Under the pieces are notes generated by a model that saw only the letters and a program-made list of their open reading frames with translations, did no database searches and was not told the DNA's origin. Made by a program: the position numbers and the translations under genes. Shown here piece after piece: positions 8,088 to 15,849 of a stretch of DNA of 50,020 bases. Position 1 is the first letter of the stretch. Every line of letters starts with the position of its first letter. Location of the stretch: NCBI GenBank assembly GCA_017430225.1, contig JAFRNK010000108.1, positions 1-50,020 of the forward strand. The letters run 5' to 3'. Source of the DNA: Clostridia bacterium (lineage in GTDB: Bacteria > Bacillota > Clostridia > Christensenellales > Aristaeellaceae).

Positions 8088-8119
8088 AAATAAAAATGAG
8101 ATCCGCCGAAGCGAATCTC
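8088..8119 (-). terminator. Riboswitch expression platform: intrinsic terminator
   Basis: On the minus strand a 9-bp stem (GAGATTCGC / GCGGATCTC, one G-U pair) closes a TTCG loop at 8098-8119, followed by the U-rich run at 8097-8088. It stands between the glycine aptamers and the symporter start codon. Glycine binding presumably decides whether the hairpin forms; the direction of control cannot be proved by reading. Confidence 0.75.
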
Positions 8120-8164
8120 CTGAAACAAACGGACATAAAGCGCCCACGTATGAGGACGTGTTTC

Positions 8165-8325
8165 GTCTCTGTCCTTTTGCCTGAGAGATTAGCCGGTGTC
8201 CCGGCCTTGCACCTTCGGCACCCGGTATTTCACCGGGCTTCTCCAGAGTGTCATCCGCATACAGTATCGCTTGCGCACCTGAAAGTGTTGCCTCTTCGGT
8301 CTCCCCTCCACGGGAAGGGTGTTTC
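8165..8325 (-). ncRNA. Tandem glycine riboswitch
   Basis: Two consecutive aptamers are readable on the minus strand. The upstream aptamer has GGGGAGACCGAAGAGGCAA and then TCAGGTGC. The downstream aptamer has CTCTGGAGAA, GCCGAAGGTGCAA and the diagnostic CTCTCAGGCAAAAGGACAG, which ends near 8165. These are the conserved cores of the gcvT-type glycine riboswitch. It lies about 95 bases before the AGCS symporter start, with a terminator in between. Confidence 0.92.
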
Positions 8326-8349
8326 CTGCATGCTTCACATGACGGTGCT

Positions 8350-8378
8350 ATACTACAACCACTCCGTCAGGAAATCAA
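8350..8378 (-). promoter_or_regulatory. Promoter of the riboswitch-symporter transcript
   Basis: Minus strand TTGATT at 8378-8373, 17-base spacer, TAGTAT at 8355-8350. The start would be about 20 bases before the first aptamer, a sensible distance. The hexamers are only moderately close to consensus. Confidence 0.5.
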
Positions 8379-8464
8379 TACGTCCCGCGGGCAGTTTCTG
8401 TTTTTTTGCCGCATTTTTCCTGGCAGGACCTGTCAGAAGTAAACCGATTTGACGGTGTTGCACT

Positions 8465-9238
8465 TCAGCCGTTGGATTCTGCCGGCTTCCTGGCGACGAT
8501 CAGGTATCTGTGCGTCGTGCCTTCGATATATCCTTTTTCCTCGATCGCGGCCTGCAGTTCCAGGAGCCGGTCAAAACAGCCGCTGACCGAGAAACCCGGA
8601 AACTCCCATTCGATGATGCGCGCGAACCAGACCAGCGCGCCGATATCGTAAAACCGGATCGGGCGGAAGGCCTCGTCCGCTTCAGTGATGAGGAAACCCG
8701 CCGCTTCAAAAGCTGCCCGCTGTTCCGCGAGGTTCAGGTGCGGGAACGGCTCTTCAGCGTCAGGCAGGACCATTTTTACCAGGTCCCGGTCATTCTCCGA
8801 ACCCACCTGCTGGGTAACGAACACCCCGCCTCTCCTTAACACACGGCAGATCTCTTTCGGATCGAATGAGCCGTGGCGGTTGATCATCATATCAAAATGA
8901 CCGTCAGGAAAAGGAATCCGGGAAGGGTCGCTGCACTCCCGCAGGTCGATGCCCAGCGGCAGGAGCGTTTTCCGGCACAGCTCCACATTCGGCGGATAGC
9001 CTTCGGTCGCCGAGGTCAGCTCATAGGGGTGATGCAGGGACAGCAGGTACTCCCCGCCGCCCGTATCATAGTCGAGGAGCCGCATATCGGGCTTCAGGTA
9101 CTTTCTCACAACGCTGTCGTAATCCCATGGCAGATTCCCTTCAGAAATCCGTCCGTCGAGATGGGAAAAATCCCAGCCGTGAATATGGGCAATGCTTTCT
9201 TCCTGTTCCCATAAACTCCTGAGCGCTTCGCAATCCAT
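8465..9238 (-). CDS. Class I SAM-dependent methyltransferase
   Basis: 257 residues. Motif I is present as LLDYDTGGGEYLLSL (about residues 52-66), an acidic end of strand beta-2 follows (SATEG), and FPDGHFDMMINRHGSF matches motif IV/post-I of small-molecule methyltransferases, with VLRRGGVFVTQQVG as the usual post-motif strand. The substrate is not identifiable. The ATG is preceded by AAAAGGGG. The gene lies 42 bases after the MoxR-operon membrane gene and may be read through from it. Confidence 0.85.
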   Translation of the reverse strand: MDCEALRSLWEQEESIAHIHGWDFSHLDGRISEGNLPWDYDSVVRKYLKPDMRLLDYDTGGGEYLLSLHHPYELTSATEGYPPNVELCRKTLLPLGIDLRECSDPSRIPFPDGHFDMMINRHGSFDPKEICRVLRRGGVFVTQQVGSENDRDLVKMVLPDAEEPFPHLNLAEQRAAFEAAGFLITEADEAFRPIRFYDIGALVWFARIIEWEFPGFSVSGCFDRLLELQAAIEEKGYIEGTTHRYLIVARKPAESNG

Positions 9239-9280
9239 GAACAGCGACCCCTTTTCCGGAAAATGTCCGCGCGAATTTGT

Positions 9281-10516
9281 TTACCGTTTTTCCTGCAGAT
9301 CCCGTACGGCCTGCACATCCTCAGGCGTGATCTCCCTGCTGCTGTATCGAGCCGCCTCGTAAACGCCGGCCTGACGCGGGTCGGACAGCGTCTGGCGCGC
9401 AGTGCTGCTTGGCCCGACATCAGGGTGGCGGACCAGGAAGTCCCGGTAACTGCGCCGCACCTGCTGGCGCGGGGACAGGCGGTTCCAGGGGACGCGGTCC
9501 TGCCTGGCTTGCTGCCGCTTCAGGCGGCGGGCGCGGAATTCACGTTTGACTTCTCCCCAGTCCAGCAGGCTCTCCACCTGATCCTCGTAGTTTTCATTCA
9601 CAGCATTTATATATGCCCGCAGGTGTGCTATCAGCGCCTTGATGGCGCGCACGAGCGCCTTCCATATGAGGCGCAGGAGGAAGATCAGCAGGATGCCGGC
9701 CAATATGAATCCGAGCACACGCACGGCCTTTTCCAGGAACTTCATGATCATGGAGGGATCCTGCATTTCCCCGTCGAGCATTCCGAAATCAACACCGCCG
9801 CCGGCGCCGCCCATTCCGCCCATGCCTGACGGCATCAGACGGGATAAGAACTGCATGACCCAGACAAACACCCACTTCAGCATATCCAGGACAGTCCGCA
9901 GCGCATGCGAGATCTGCGGTATATGGGTCACCAGCAGGAACAATCCCGTCCAGCCCAGAGCAGCGATACCATTCTTGACCACCATCGCACGGGAGGGCAG
10001 CCGTCCGGCGCCGATCCCCTCCGACAGCGATTCCGCGGTGAGCACAAACACCAGGTAAATACAGTAGACCCATGTAAACCCGTTCAGCAGGGCGTCAGCG
10101 CCTAGCACAGGGGTCACCTTACCCAGGATCATCATCACGGCAATGACAGCGAGACCGCCGTACCAGACCTCGCTGATATGCCCGCCGCCGGTGACCAGGC
10201 CAAGATAACGCGGATACATCAGTGCCGCGATGGCAGAAAAAGCCGCTCCGACCCAGCACCAGACCATATTCTCCGCTCCGCGGCCCAAAAACCATGCCAG
10301 TATAAAACAGAGCACCGCGCAAAGCAAGGCGCACGGCACACGAAAACGCGGCTTCAGACACCGGATGCCCGCACCAAACAGGACCGCAGCCGCCAGCGGA
10401 AGCAGCATCAGCACCCCAACATCCTGCGCCGCTCCGACCAGCAGGAAAATCGGCACAGGGAGCAGGAAGAGTCCGAAGCCGAAGAAGCAGTTTTTCAGCA
10501 GGACCGCTTTATTCAT
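9281..10516 (-). CDS. Multi-pass membrane protein of the MoxR/DUF58 operon
   Basis: 411 residues. There are about seven hydrophobic segments in the first 240 residues, then a Gly/Met-rich loop (SGMGGMGGAGGG), another membrane segment, and a long basic cytoplasmic tail (about 300-411). The tail contains RRSYRDFLVRHPDVG and SSREITPEDV, similar in style to the C-terminal DUF4129-like tails in MoxR operons. The family function is unknown. Its ATG overlaps the DUF58 stop by 8 bases. By context it works with the MoxR ATPase and DUF58 protein in assembly or maturation of an envelope complex. Confidence 0.7.
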   Translation of the reverse strand: MNKAVLLKNCFFGFGLFLLPVPIFLLVGAAQDVGVLMLLPLAAAVLFGAGIRCLKPRFRVPCALLCAVLCFILAWFLGRGAENMVWCWVGAAFSAIAALMYPRYLGLVTGGGHISEVWYGGLAVIAVMMILGKVTPVLGADALLNGFTWVYCIYLVFVLTAESLSEGIGAGRLPSRAMVVKNGIAALGWTGLFLLVTHIPQISHALRTVLDMLKWVFVWVMQFLSRLMPSGMGGMGGAGGGVDFGMLDGEMQDPSMIMKFLEKAVRVLGFILAGILLIFLLRLIWKALVRAIKALIAHLRAYINAVNENYEDQVESLLDWGEVKREFRARRLKRQQARQDRVPWNRLSPRQQVRRSYRDFLVRHPDVGPSSTARQTLSDPRQAGVYEAARYSSREITPEDVQAVRDLQEKR

Positions 10517-11585
10517 AGGGCACCTCCGGCAGAATGCGCAGGGTCACACTGTTGCCGAGGCGCTCGAGCGCTTGCATCTGTTCCCGGATCTCCGCGCTGT
10601 CATAGCAGGACAGGATGACGATGTCTGCGCCGGAAAGGCGCGGCAGCTGCTCCATGAAAGTCGGGAAAGTGCGCAGCATCTGGATCCTCAGCGATGCGAA
10701 CGCGCACAGCAGGGCTTCCTCCCAGCCGGCGCCGCGCTCAGGCATCATGCAGGTGCACTCGGTGCTCTCGTCAATGGGCATGCTGGCGGCAAACCCCGCT
10801 TCCATGCCCCGGCGCAGCGCGTATACGCACATCGACGCGGCCAGTGAGATTCCGTATTCGATGCGCTTCTGCTCGTAGTCCATCAGGTCGGCCCACTGGT
10901 TTTCGCTCTTCTGGCCGTTGATCAGCACCATCAGCCGAGGATCGGAAGTAAAATCGTGCGTCTTGACCTGCAGTTCCCCCAGCCGGGCTGTCGCCGCCCA
11001 GTGGATATCGCGCTCCGGATCGCCGGAGCGATAGCCGCGGATGCCGTTGACCAGGAACGGGTCCGGCTGGATCCAGCGGCGAACGCTGACGTCGCCCTGC
11101 GGGCGCGAGGAAGGCAGGTCTGCTTCCTCCTCGGACACCAGCCGCGGGTACACATAGATCTCCGCCGGCGCAGCGATGTCCTTCGTGATCAGTTTCATAC
11201 CCAGCAGGTCACCCGCGGTCAGGGACGCCTGCTGCAGGCAGTAATGCCCGCGCTGGCGTAAAAGCACCTGATGGCGGCGCGTGATGCGCGAAAAAGGCGC
11301 GAGGGTGAACACGCTCTTATGGTAGTTTCCGCCTCGGATCTCGACTTCCTCGCGCGTACTGAACGCGAATGACGGCGGAATCCTCGTCTCCACCCGGACC
11401 CAGGGCAGGAACAGCGGGCTGCGGTTGCCGATCACCTCAATAAACTCCACACGCTCGCCCTCATTGCCCGCCGCGCGCGAAAAACAGCGCCGGTAGGAAA
11501 AGCCGCGCATGCCGAATCTGGCCACCAGTATCGCCTGTACTCCGGCCAGCAGAAAAAATGTGATGATGATCAGCAAAAACTCCAT
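10509..11585 (-). CDS. DUF58 domain-containing protein
   Basis: 358 residues from the ATG at 11585, which immediately follows the MoxR stop (one base apart) and gives a hydrophobic N-terminal anchor (MEFLLIIITFFLLAG). A longer frame to 11735 would run inside moxR. The DUF58 signature lies in the middle: RRWIQPDPF, RGYRSGDPERDIHWAATAR and LQVKTHD, followed by a vWA-like strand (LMVLING). DUF58 proteins accompany MoxR ATPases and are thought to act in protein complex maturation. Translation probably reinitiates from moxR. Confidence 0.88.
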   Translation of the reverse strand: MEFLLIIITFFLLAGVQAILVARFGMRGFSYRRCFSRAAGNEGERVEFIEVIGNRSPLFLPWVRVETRIPPSFAFSTREEVEIRGGNYHKSVFTLAPFSRITRRHQVLLRQRGHYCLQQASLTAGDLLGMKLITKDIAAPAEIYVYPRLVSEEEADLPSSRPQGDVSVRRWIQPDPFLVNGIRGYRSGDPERDIHWAATARLGELQVKTHDFTSDPRLMVLINGQKSENQWADLMDYEQKRIEYGISLAASMCVYALRRGMEAGFAASMPIDESTECTCMMPERGAGWEEALLCAFASLRIQMLRTFPTFMEQLPRLSGADIVILSCYDSAEIREQMQALERLGNSVTLRILPEVPYE

Positions 11586-11586
11586 A

Positions 11587-12534
11587 TTACCGTTTTTCCG
11601 TCGGCACCGCGACCGCCGACACGGCGTCCTGCACGATCTTCCGCCCAGTTTCCGCCTGGGACGCATATCCGCGCGCGATGATCCTGTGGGCCAAAACAGG
11701 CACCGCCAGGCGCTGCACGTCGTCCGGAATGACAAAGCCGCGTCCCTGCGTCAGCGCCAGCGCCTGGGCAGCGCGCATCAAAGCCAGCATTCCGCGCGGG
11801 CTGACGCCCAACTGCACGCGGTCGTCCTTTCGCGTATACTCGCACAATTCCGCGATATAATTGCGCACGCTTTCGTCCACCTCGCACTGCGGCAAAGCGC
11901 GCTGCGCCTCCGCCAGCGCTTCACAGTCGCAGACGGGTTCCAGGGTCTGTATCGGCTCGTCTTTCAGGAAACGGCCGAGGATCCGCAGCGCTTCATCGTG
12001 ATCCGGATAACCCGGCGTCAGCTGCATCAGGAAGCGGTCCAACTGCGCCTCCGGCAAGGGAAAGGTGCCCTGGATCTCGATCGGGTTCTGCGTTGCGATG
12101 ACCAGGAACGGCTCCGGCAGGACGTGCGTCACGCCGCCGTCGGTCACCTGCCGCTCCTCCATGCATTCCAGCAGCGCACTCTGGGTGCGCGGCGTGGCGC
12201 GATTGATCTCGTCCGCGAGCAGGATATTAGCGAAAACCGGACCCGGATGGAAAACGAACTCGCCCCGGTCCTGGCGGTAGACCCGTGTGCCGGTGATGTC
12301 CGCGGGCAGCAGGTCGGGCGTGAACTGGATACGTGAAAAGATGCCGCCGATCGACCTGGCGAAGCAGCGCGCAGTCACCGTCTTGCCGGTGCCCGGCACG
12401 TCCTCCAGCAGCACATGGCCGCGCGCGATCACCGAAGCCAGCAGCAGGTCGATCATCTCTTCCTTGCCAACGACGACGCGCGCGATATTTTCCTTGACAC
12501 GAGCGGCCAGTGCCGCGATTTCAGCAGACTGCAT
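11587..12534 (-). CDS. MoxR family AAA+ ATPase
   Basis: 315 residues, typical for the family. The Walker A motif EDVPGTGKT is at about 44-52, Walker B ILLADEINRA at about 108-117, and a sensor-1 region with VIATQNPIE follows. MoxR ATPases act as chaperones for metal-centre or complex assembly together with vWA/DUF58 partners, which matches the next gene. AAGGAGG precedes the ATG. A promoter (12612-12583) lies upstream, divergent from the tRNA-Ala promoter. Confidence 0.95.
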   Translation of the reverse strand: MQSAEIAALAARVKENIARVVVGKEEMIDLLLASVIARGHVLLEDVPGTGKTVTARCFARSIGGIFSRIQFTPDLLPADITGTRVYRQDRGEFVFHPGPVFANILLADEINRATPRTQSALLECMEERQVTDGGVTHVLPEPFLVIATQNPIEIQGTFPLPEAQLDRFLMQLTPGYPDHDEALRILGRFLKDEPIQTLEPVCDCEALAEAQRALPQCEVDESVRNYIAELCEYTRKDDRVQLGVSPRGMLALMRAAQALALTQGRGFVIPDDVQRLAVPVLAHRIIARGYASQAETGRKIVQDAVSAVAVPTEKR

Positions 12535-12582
12535 AGGGGGCCTCCTTATGTGCGGATCGGGTCATACAACAAAGTCTTTGAC

Positions 12583-12612
12583 AGTATAACACAGATTCGT
12601 AAAAAACTTCAA
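12583..12612 (-). promoter_or_regulatory. Promoter of the MoxR operon
   Basis: Minus strand TTGAAG at 12612-12607, 18-base spacer, TATACT at 12588-12583, about 50 bases before the moxR start codon. It drives moxR, the DUF58 gene and the membrane protein gene. Confidence 0.65.
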
Positions 12613-12654
12613 TCATGGCGTTCCTCAATTTTGAAAATTCGCGAAAAAATCCGA

Positions 12655-12683
12655 TTGACAAATGCATGAAAAGCTGTTATTAT
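12655..12683 (+). promoter_or_regulatory. Promoter of tRNA-Ala
   Basis: TTGACA at 12655-12660, 17-base spacer, TATTAT at 12678-12683. The predicted start is some 45 bases before the mature tRNA 5' end. Confidence 0.75.
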
Positions 12684-12734
12684 ATGCGAGCTGACGTCGA
12701 TGAGACCTTCTCATCCCGCCCAGCGCGACTGTTT

Positions 12735-12807
12735 GGGGCTATAGCACAGTTGGTAGCGCGCTACATTCGCATTGTAGAGGTCAGGGGTTCGAATCCCCTT
12801 AGCTCCA
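12735..12807 (+). tRNA. tRNA-Ala(CGC)
   Basis: 73 bases with a complete cloverleaf. The acceptor stem is GGGGCTA / TAGCTCC (one G-T pair), the D arm has AGCACAGTTGGTAGCGC, and the anticodon stem CTACA / TGTAG encloses the loop TTCGCAT with anticodon CGC. The T arm is GGGG-TTCGAAT-CCCC and the discriminator is A. CCA is not encoded. The tRNA decodes GCG, a common alanine codon in this GC-rich DNA. A terminator follows directly. Confidence 0.96.
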
Positions 12808-12810
12808 TTC

Positions 12811-12846
12811 AAAAACAGGAGTCGCCTTCAGGTGGCTCCTGTTTTT
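12811..12846 (+). terminator. Terminator after tRNA-Ala
   Basis: Stem AAAAACAGGAG / CTCCTGTTTTT with a short internal loop around TCGCCTTCAGGTGG. The T-run follows the stem directly, and the A-run on the other side makes it potentially bidirectional. Confidence 0.8.
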
Positions 12847-12867
12847 GATATCGAATTAAGGTATTTA

Positions 12868-13048
12868 GAACCCCATACCGAAACAATGCGAAGCATTGTA
12901 GAGGCGCGGAGCTGAGCGCCAGCCCGGTGGGCTGTTCGCCGCAGACGAAAGCGAAGCGGAAGCGTGGTGAGCAAAAGAGCATTGCAAGCGGCAGCACAGC
13001 AATGCGACTATTGCGAACCTGACCGAGCGCAGCGAGACGGGGTTCGAA
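12868..13048 (+). repeat. tRNA-derived repeat, unit A
   Basis: The unit starts with GAACCCC and ends with GGGGTTCGAA, so its ends are inverted copies of each other. It carries the anticodon-arm half GCATTGTAGAGG of tRNA-Ala at 12893-12904. About 134 bases of GC-rich, hairpin-rich sequence follow, and then the T arm and acceptor end of tRNA-Ala resume at 13039-13062. The order of tRNA parts is preserved, so the unit looks like a tRNA-Ala copy with a large insertion at the variable loop and a degraded 5' half. Confidence 0.75.
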
Positions 13049-13063
13049 TCCCCTTAGCTCCAT

Positions 13064-13104
13064 GAACAAATTCCGGGTATCCGATGGATACCCGGAATTT
13101 GTTC
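13064..13104 (+). terminator. Long palindrome after repeat unit A
   Basis: An 18-bp perfect stem (AACAAATTCCGGGTATCC and its complement) with a 3-base loop begins directly after the tRNA-like 3' end. It mirrors the tRNA-terminator arrangement upstream and suggests that unit A once included a working tRNA plus terminator. Confidence 0.6.
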
Positions 13105-13121
13105 ATTCGTCCAAGAATTCC

Positions 13122-13291
13122 GAACCCCGTACCGAGACAATGCGAAGCATTGTAGAGGCGCGGAGCTGAAGCGCCCGCAGTGCGGGATGCAGCGAAGCGG
13201 AAGCGTGCTGAGCAAACGAGCGATGCAAGCGGCAGCGCCGGATCGCGACTATTGCGAAGCTGCCCGAGCGAAGCGAGACGGGGTTCGAAAC
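13122..13291 (+). repeat. tRNA-derived repeat, unit B
   Basis: This is the same element as unit A, with the left end GAACCCCGTACCGAGACAATG and the right end ACGGGGTTCGAAAC. The 99-base core 13137-13235 differs at a single base from the core of unit C. The tRNA acceptor sequence after GGGGTTCGAA has decayed. Confidence 0.75.
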
Positions 13292-13302
13292 TCCTGAATT
13301 CC

Positions 13303-13410
13303 CGTACTGATACAATGCGAAGCATTGCAGAGGCGCGGAGCTGAAGCGCCCGCAGTGCGGGATGCAGCGAAGCGGAAGCGTGCTGAGCAAACGAGCGATG
13401 CAAGCGGCAG
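13303..13410 (+). repeat. tRNA-derived repeat, unit C (truncated)
   Basis: The core at 13312-13410 matches unit B over 99 bases with one substitution. The right end is missing; unique sequence with the promoter of the peptidase gene begins after it. Confidence 0.75.
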
Positions 13411-13449
13411 CAAGAGTATACCCAAAGCAGCGCCGGGGCTGTAATTCTC

Positions 13450-13478
13450 TTGCGCAGCAGAATCAGGCGTGATATAAT
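13450..13478 (+). promoter_or_regulatory. Promoter of the S37-type peptidase gene
   Basis: TTGCGC at 13450-13455, 17-base spacer, TATAAT at 13473-13478, 60 bases before the start codon. Confidence 0.6.
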
Positions 13479-13537
13479 TTCTCTTGTGGAAGCAGGAAAA
13501 CATAACAAATTCATCTTGAACAGTGGGAAAAAATCTC

Positions 13538-15016
13538 ATGAAAAAAATGATTTCTATTAGTATTCCCATGCTGTTGATCCTGGCGATGGTCTGCTCCGTC
13601 TTCGCAGAGCCCGTCGAAGTACTGCAGCCGGGCTGGCAGGGAACCCTCTCCGGGATTGACGGCGTTCTCAGTGTGACGGAAATCCCCCTGGACGAGGGGC
13701 ATCTCTTCAATGAAGAATACCTCGTTGTTTTTGAACAGCCGCTGGACTGGAAGAACCCGGAGGCGGGCACCTTTCCCCAGCGGGTGCTGATCTGTCTGCG
13801 GGAGGATGCTGCTGTGAACGTAATCAGCACGGCAGGTTATGCTCTGGCAGACGTCAAGATTGGAAACCAGGTGCCCAATCCGGAGCAGCTTCTGAAGAAC
13901 CCGGCGATCGTGGCCGAGCCGGCCGTGCTCCTGGAGGGCAACTACATCCAGATCGAGCACCGCTTTTTCGGCAAGTCCCGGCCGGAAGCCCTGAGAAATG
14001 ACGAAATCACCGACTGGGAATACTACACCGCGGAGAACGCGGCCAACGACTATCACCGGATCTATACAGCCCTGGCCCCCCTGCTGTCCGGGAAGTGGAT
14101 TGCCACCGGTGCCAGCCGCGGCGGCGATATGACCAATACCTACGGATACTTCTTCCCGGGGGATATGGATGTCTATATGCCCTACGTTGCCCCCAGCGGC
14201 ATGCTCCGGGAGGACTCCCGATTCTATCCCTTCGTATATGAAGAGATCGGCAACACCGCCTTCGGGGAAGAAAAAGCCGCGGAGATCCGTGCCATGCTGC
14301 TCTCTTTCCAGTTGATGTTGATGACACATAAGGCGGAGATTCTACCCAAATTCGAGGCCGTGGCACAGCAGATGGGCTGTATTTTCCGCCCACAGGTGGA
14401 TCTGGCCGTGGTCTATGATGTGTGCGCTCAGGAATTCGGCACCCAGTACTGGCAGTATCAGTCCATGCCCTTCGAGAACGTTCAGCAGGTGCTGGATATG
14501 CCGGAGACTACCCCGGAAGAACTTCAGTCGAAGCTGGATGAGGCCCTGAGGCTGATGATTCAGATCCAGTCCCCCTCTGATTTTTCCGCCAACATCTGGG
14601 CCTGGCCCTATTACGTCAATGCCGCCACCACCTACGGCCAGTTTCGGTACGATTTTTCCGCTATACGCCGTGTGCTGGAAGAAGCTGGGGTGAAGGACGC
14701 CCTCTCAGTGACAAAAGAGATGGAGGAGGGGCTGATCTGGAACATCGTCTTCACGGATGAGCAGAAGGCCGCCTTTGTCTACGATGGATCGTACCGCCAG
14801 GCCATGCTGGAGGCACTGAAGACGACCGACGCAAAATATCTGATGATCTTCGGCGCCACCGATCCATGGACCTCCGTGGGTATCACGGAATGCGATAACC
14901 CGAACGTGAAAATCTATATCCATCCGACCCTGCCTCACAGCGCTTCCGTTTCTACCATGCCGGAGGAGATGCGGACGGAAGTGACGGCGGTATTGCAGGA
15001 ATGGCTTGCACCCTGA
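13538..15016 (+). CDS. Secreted peptidase, S37 (PS-10) family-like
   Basis: 492 residues from ATG 13538; a GTG five codons upstream is possible but would spoil the signal peptide. A signal peptide (residues 1-23, ending VFA) predicts export without a lipid anchor. The S37/PS-10 layout is visible: IQIEHRFFGKSRPE (about 137-150), the nucleophile Ser193 in GASRGG followed by YFFPGDMDVYMPYVAPSG, Asp442 in GATDPWT and His467 in LPHSAS as probable triad partners. PS-10 enzymes are serine peptidases releasing short peptides from protein N-termini. The gene stands alone between tRNA-derived repeats, and its composition looks slightly different from neighbouring genes. Confidence 0.8.
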   Translation: MKKMISISIPMLLILAMVCSVFAEPVEVLQPGWQGTLSGIDGVLSVTEIPLDEGHLFNEEYLVVFEQPLDWKNPEAGTFPQRVLICLREDAAVNVISTAGYALADVKIGNQVPNPEQLLKNPAIVAEPAVLLEGNYIQIEHRFFGKSRPEALRNDEITDWEYYTAENAANDYHRIYTALAPLLSGKWIATGASRGGDMTNTYGYFFPGDMDVYMPYVAPSGMLREDSRFYPFVYEEIGNTAFGEEKAAEIRAMLLSFQLMLMTHKAEILPKFEAVAQQMGCIFRPQVDLAVVYDVCAQEFGTQYWQYQSMPFENVQQVLDMPETTPEELQSKLDEALRLMIQIQSPSDFSANIWAWPYYVNAATTYGQFRYDFSAIRRVLEEAGVKDALSVTKEMEEGLIWNIVFTDEQKAAFVYDGSYRQAMLEALKTTDAKYLMIFGATDPWTSVGITECDNPNVKIYIHPTLPHSASVSTMPEEMRTEVTAVLQEWLAP

Positions 15017-15073
15017 TCAGAAAACCAGACACCAGCAGACTTTTTTCGAAGTTGCGTATACCCCACGAGGACT

Positions 15074-15145
15074 GGGGCGTAAGTACGGTTACTTCGTTAG
15101 CGTGCTACATTCGCATTGCAGAGGTGCGGAGCCGAAGCGCCCGTA
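15074..15145 (+). pseudogene. tRNA-Ala 5'-half remnant fused to the repeat core (unit D)
   Basis: Positions 15098-15125 match tRNA-Ala 12754-12781 (D-arm end, anticodon arm with TTCGCAT, AGAGGT) at 26 of 28 bases. A weaker match to GGGGC begins at 15074. Where the T arm should follow, the sequence instead continues with GCGGAGCCGAAGCGCCC, the beginning of the repeat core of units A-C, and then stops. It is complementary to unit A, which keeps the tRNA 3' half. Confidence 0.65.
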
Positions 15146-15251
15146 CTGTTCTTATATTGCATTCTGAATCCATCTGTACATTGAATACAATTTGTGATAT
15201 CATCCAATCCGTGAAATCTGCAGCAATCAGCATTTTTCCGAGGTGAACGAA

Positions 15252-15809
15252 TTGGAATTCCTTGATATCGTCGATGAATCCGGCCAACCGACCGGGAAAA
15301 CCGTCTCCCGCCGGGATGCCCATGAATACGGCATCCTTCACAGAACAGCGCACGTGTGGGTGGTCAGAGAACAGAATGGACATACCGAGGTCCTTCTCCA
15401 AAAACGCAGCGAGGAGAAAGAATCCTATCCGGGCATGTACGATACATCCTCCGCAGGACACATTCCGGCCGGAGAAGAGCCGCTTCCCTCGGCGCTGCGG
15501 GAACTGTCAGAAGAACTGGGGATCGCAGCCTCTCCCGATCAGCTTCATTATGCTGGCACTTTCCGCGTCAGGTATGAAAAGGTATTTCACGGCAGCCTGT
15601 TTCGGGACAACGAAGTGACCCAGGTCTATGTATACAGTGAACCGGTCGAGATCGAGTCCCTGCAGCTGCAGGAAAGCGAAGTTTCCGAAGTGAGATGGTT
15701 CGATCTGGAAGCTGTATGGAATGAAATACAGAGCGGAGACCGGAGCCGGTTCTGCGTGCCAACAGCAGGATTAGAGATCCTGAAAGCCTACCTGGAACAA
15801 GCATCATAA
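15252..15809 (+). CDS. Nudix hydrolase (IPP-isomerase-like subgroup)
   Basis: 185 residues from TTG 15252. The extended Shine-Dalgarno GAGGTGA lies at 15240-15246 and overlaps the alternative GTG at 15243, so the GTG cannot be the start that this site serves. The Nudix box GHIPAGEEPLPSALRELSEELGI is complete in pattern (G-x5-E-x7-R-E-x2-E-E-x-G), at about residues 70-92. The N-terminus LDIVDESGQPTGKTVSR and the HRTAHVWV segment are typical of YfcD/IDI-type Nudix enzymes. The substrate is probably a nucleoside diphosphate derivative; it is not determinable. The MFS gene follows after 40 bases. Confidence 0.9.
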   Translation: MEFLDIVDESGQPTGKTVSRRDAHEYGILHRTAHVWVVREQNGHTEVLLQKRSEEKESYPGMYDTSSAGHIPAGEEPLPSALRELSEELGIAASPDQLHYAGTFRVRYEKVFHGSLFRDNEVTQVYVYSEPVEIESLQLQESEVSEVRWFDLEAVWNEIQSGDRSRFCVPTAGLEILKAYLEQAS

Positions 15810-15849
15810 ACGTGGCGGAGACCGCCCAAAGGAGCGGTGGGAATAAACC

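Noticed and set aside
12868-13410. CRISPR array
   Set aside because: The repeated units are about 100 to 180 bases, only three in number, with no regular short spacers and no cas genes.
12809-13830. Minus-strand frames of 86 to 193 codons across the tRNA-Ala and its repeats
   Set aside because: They translate the antisense of tRNA T arms (giving GFEPRL- or GIRTP-like starts) and of the repeat cores, a well-known source of spurious proteins; no ribosome sites support them.
15243-15251. GTG start for the Nudix gene
   Set aside because: The GTG is part of the GAGGTGA ribosome site itself; TTG at 15252 lies at the correct distance from it.
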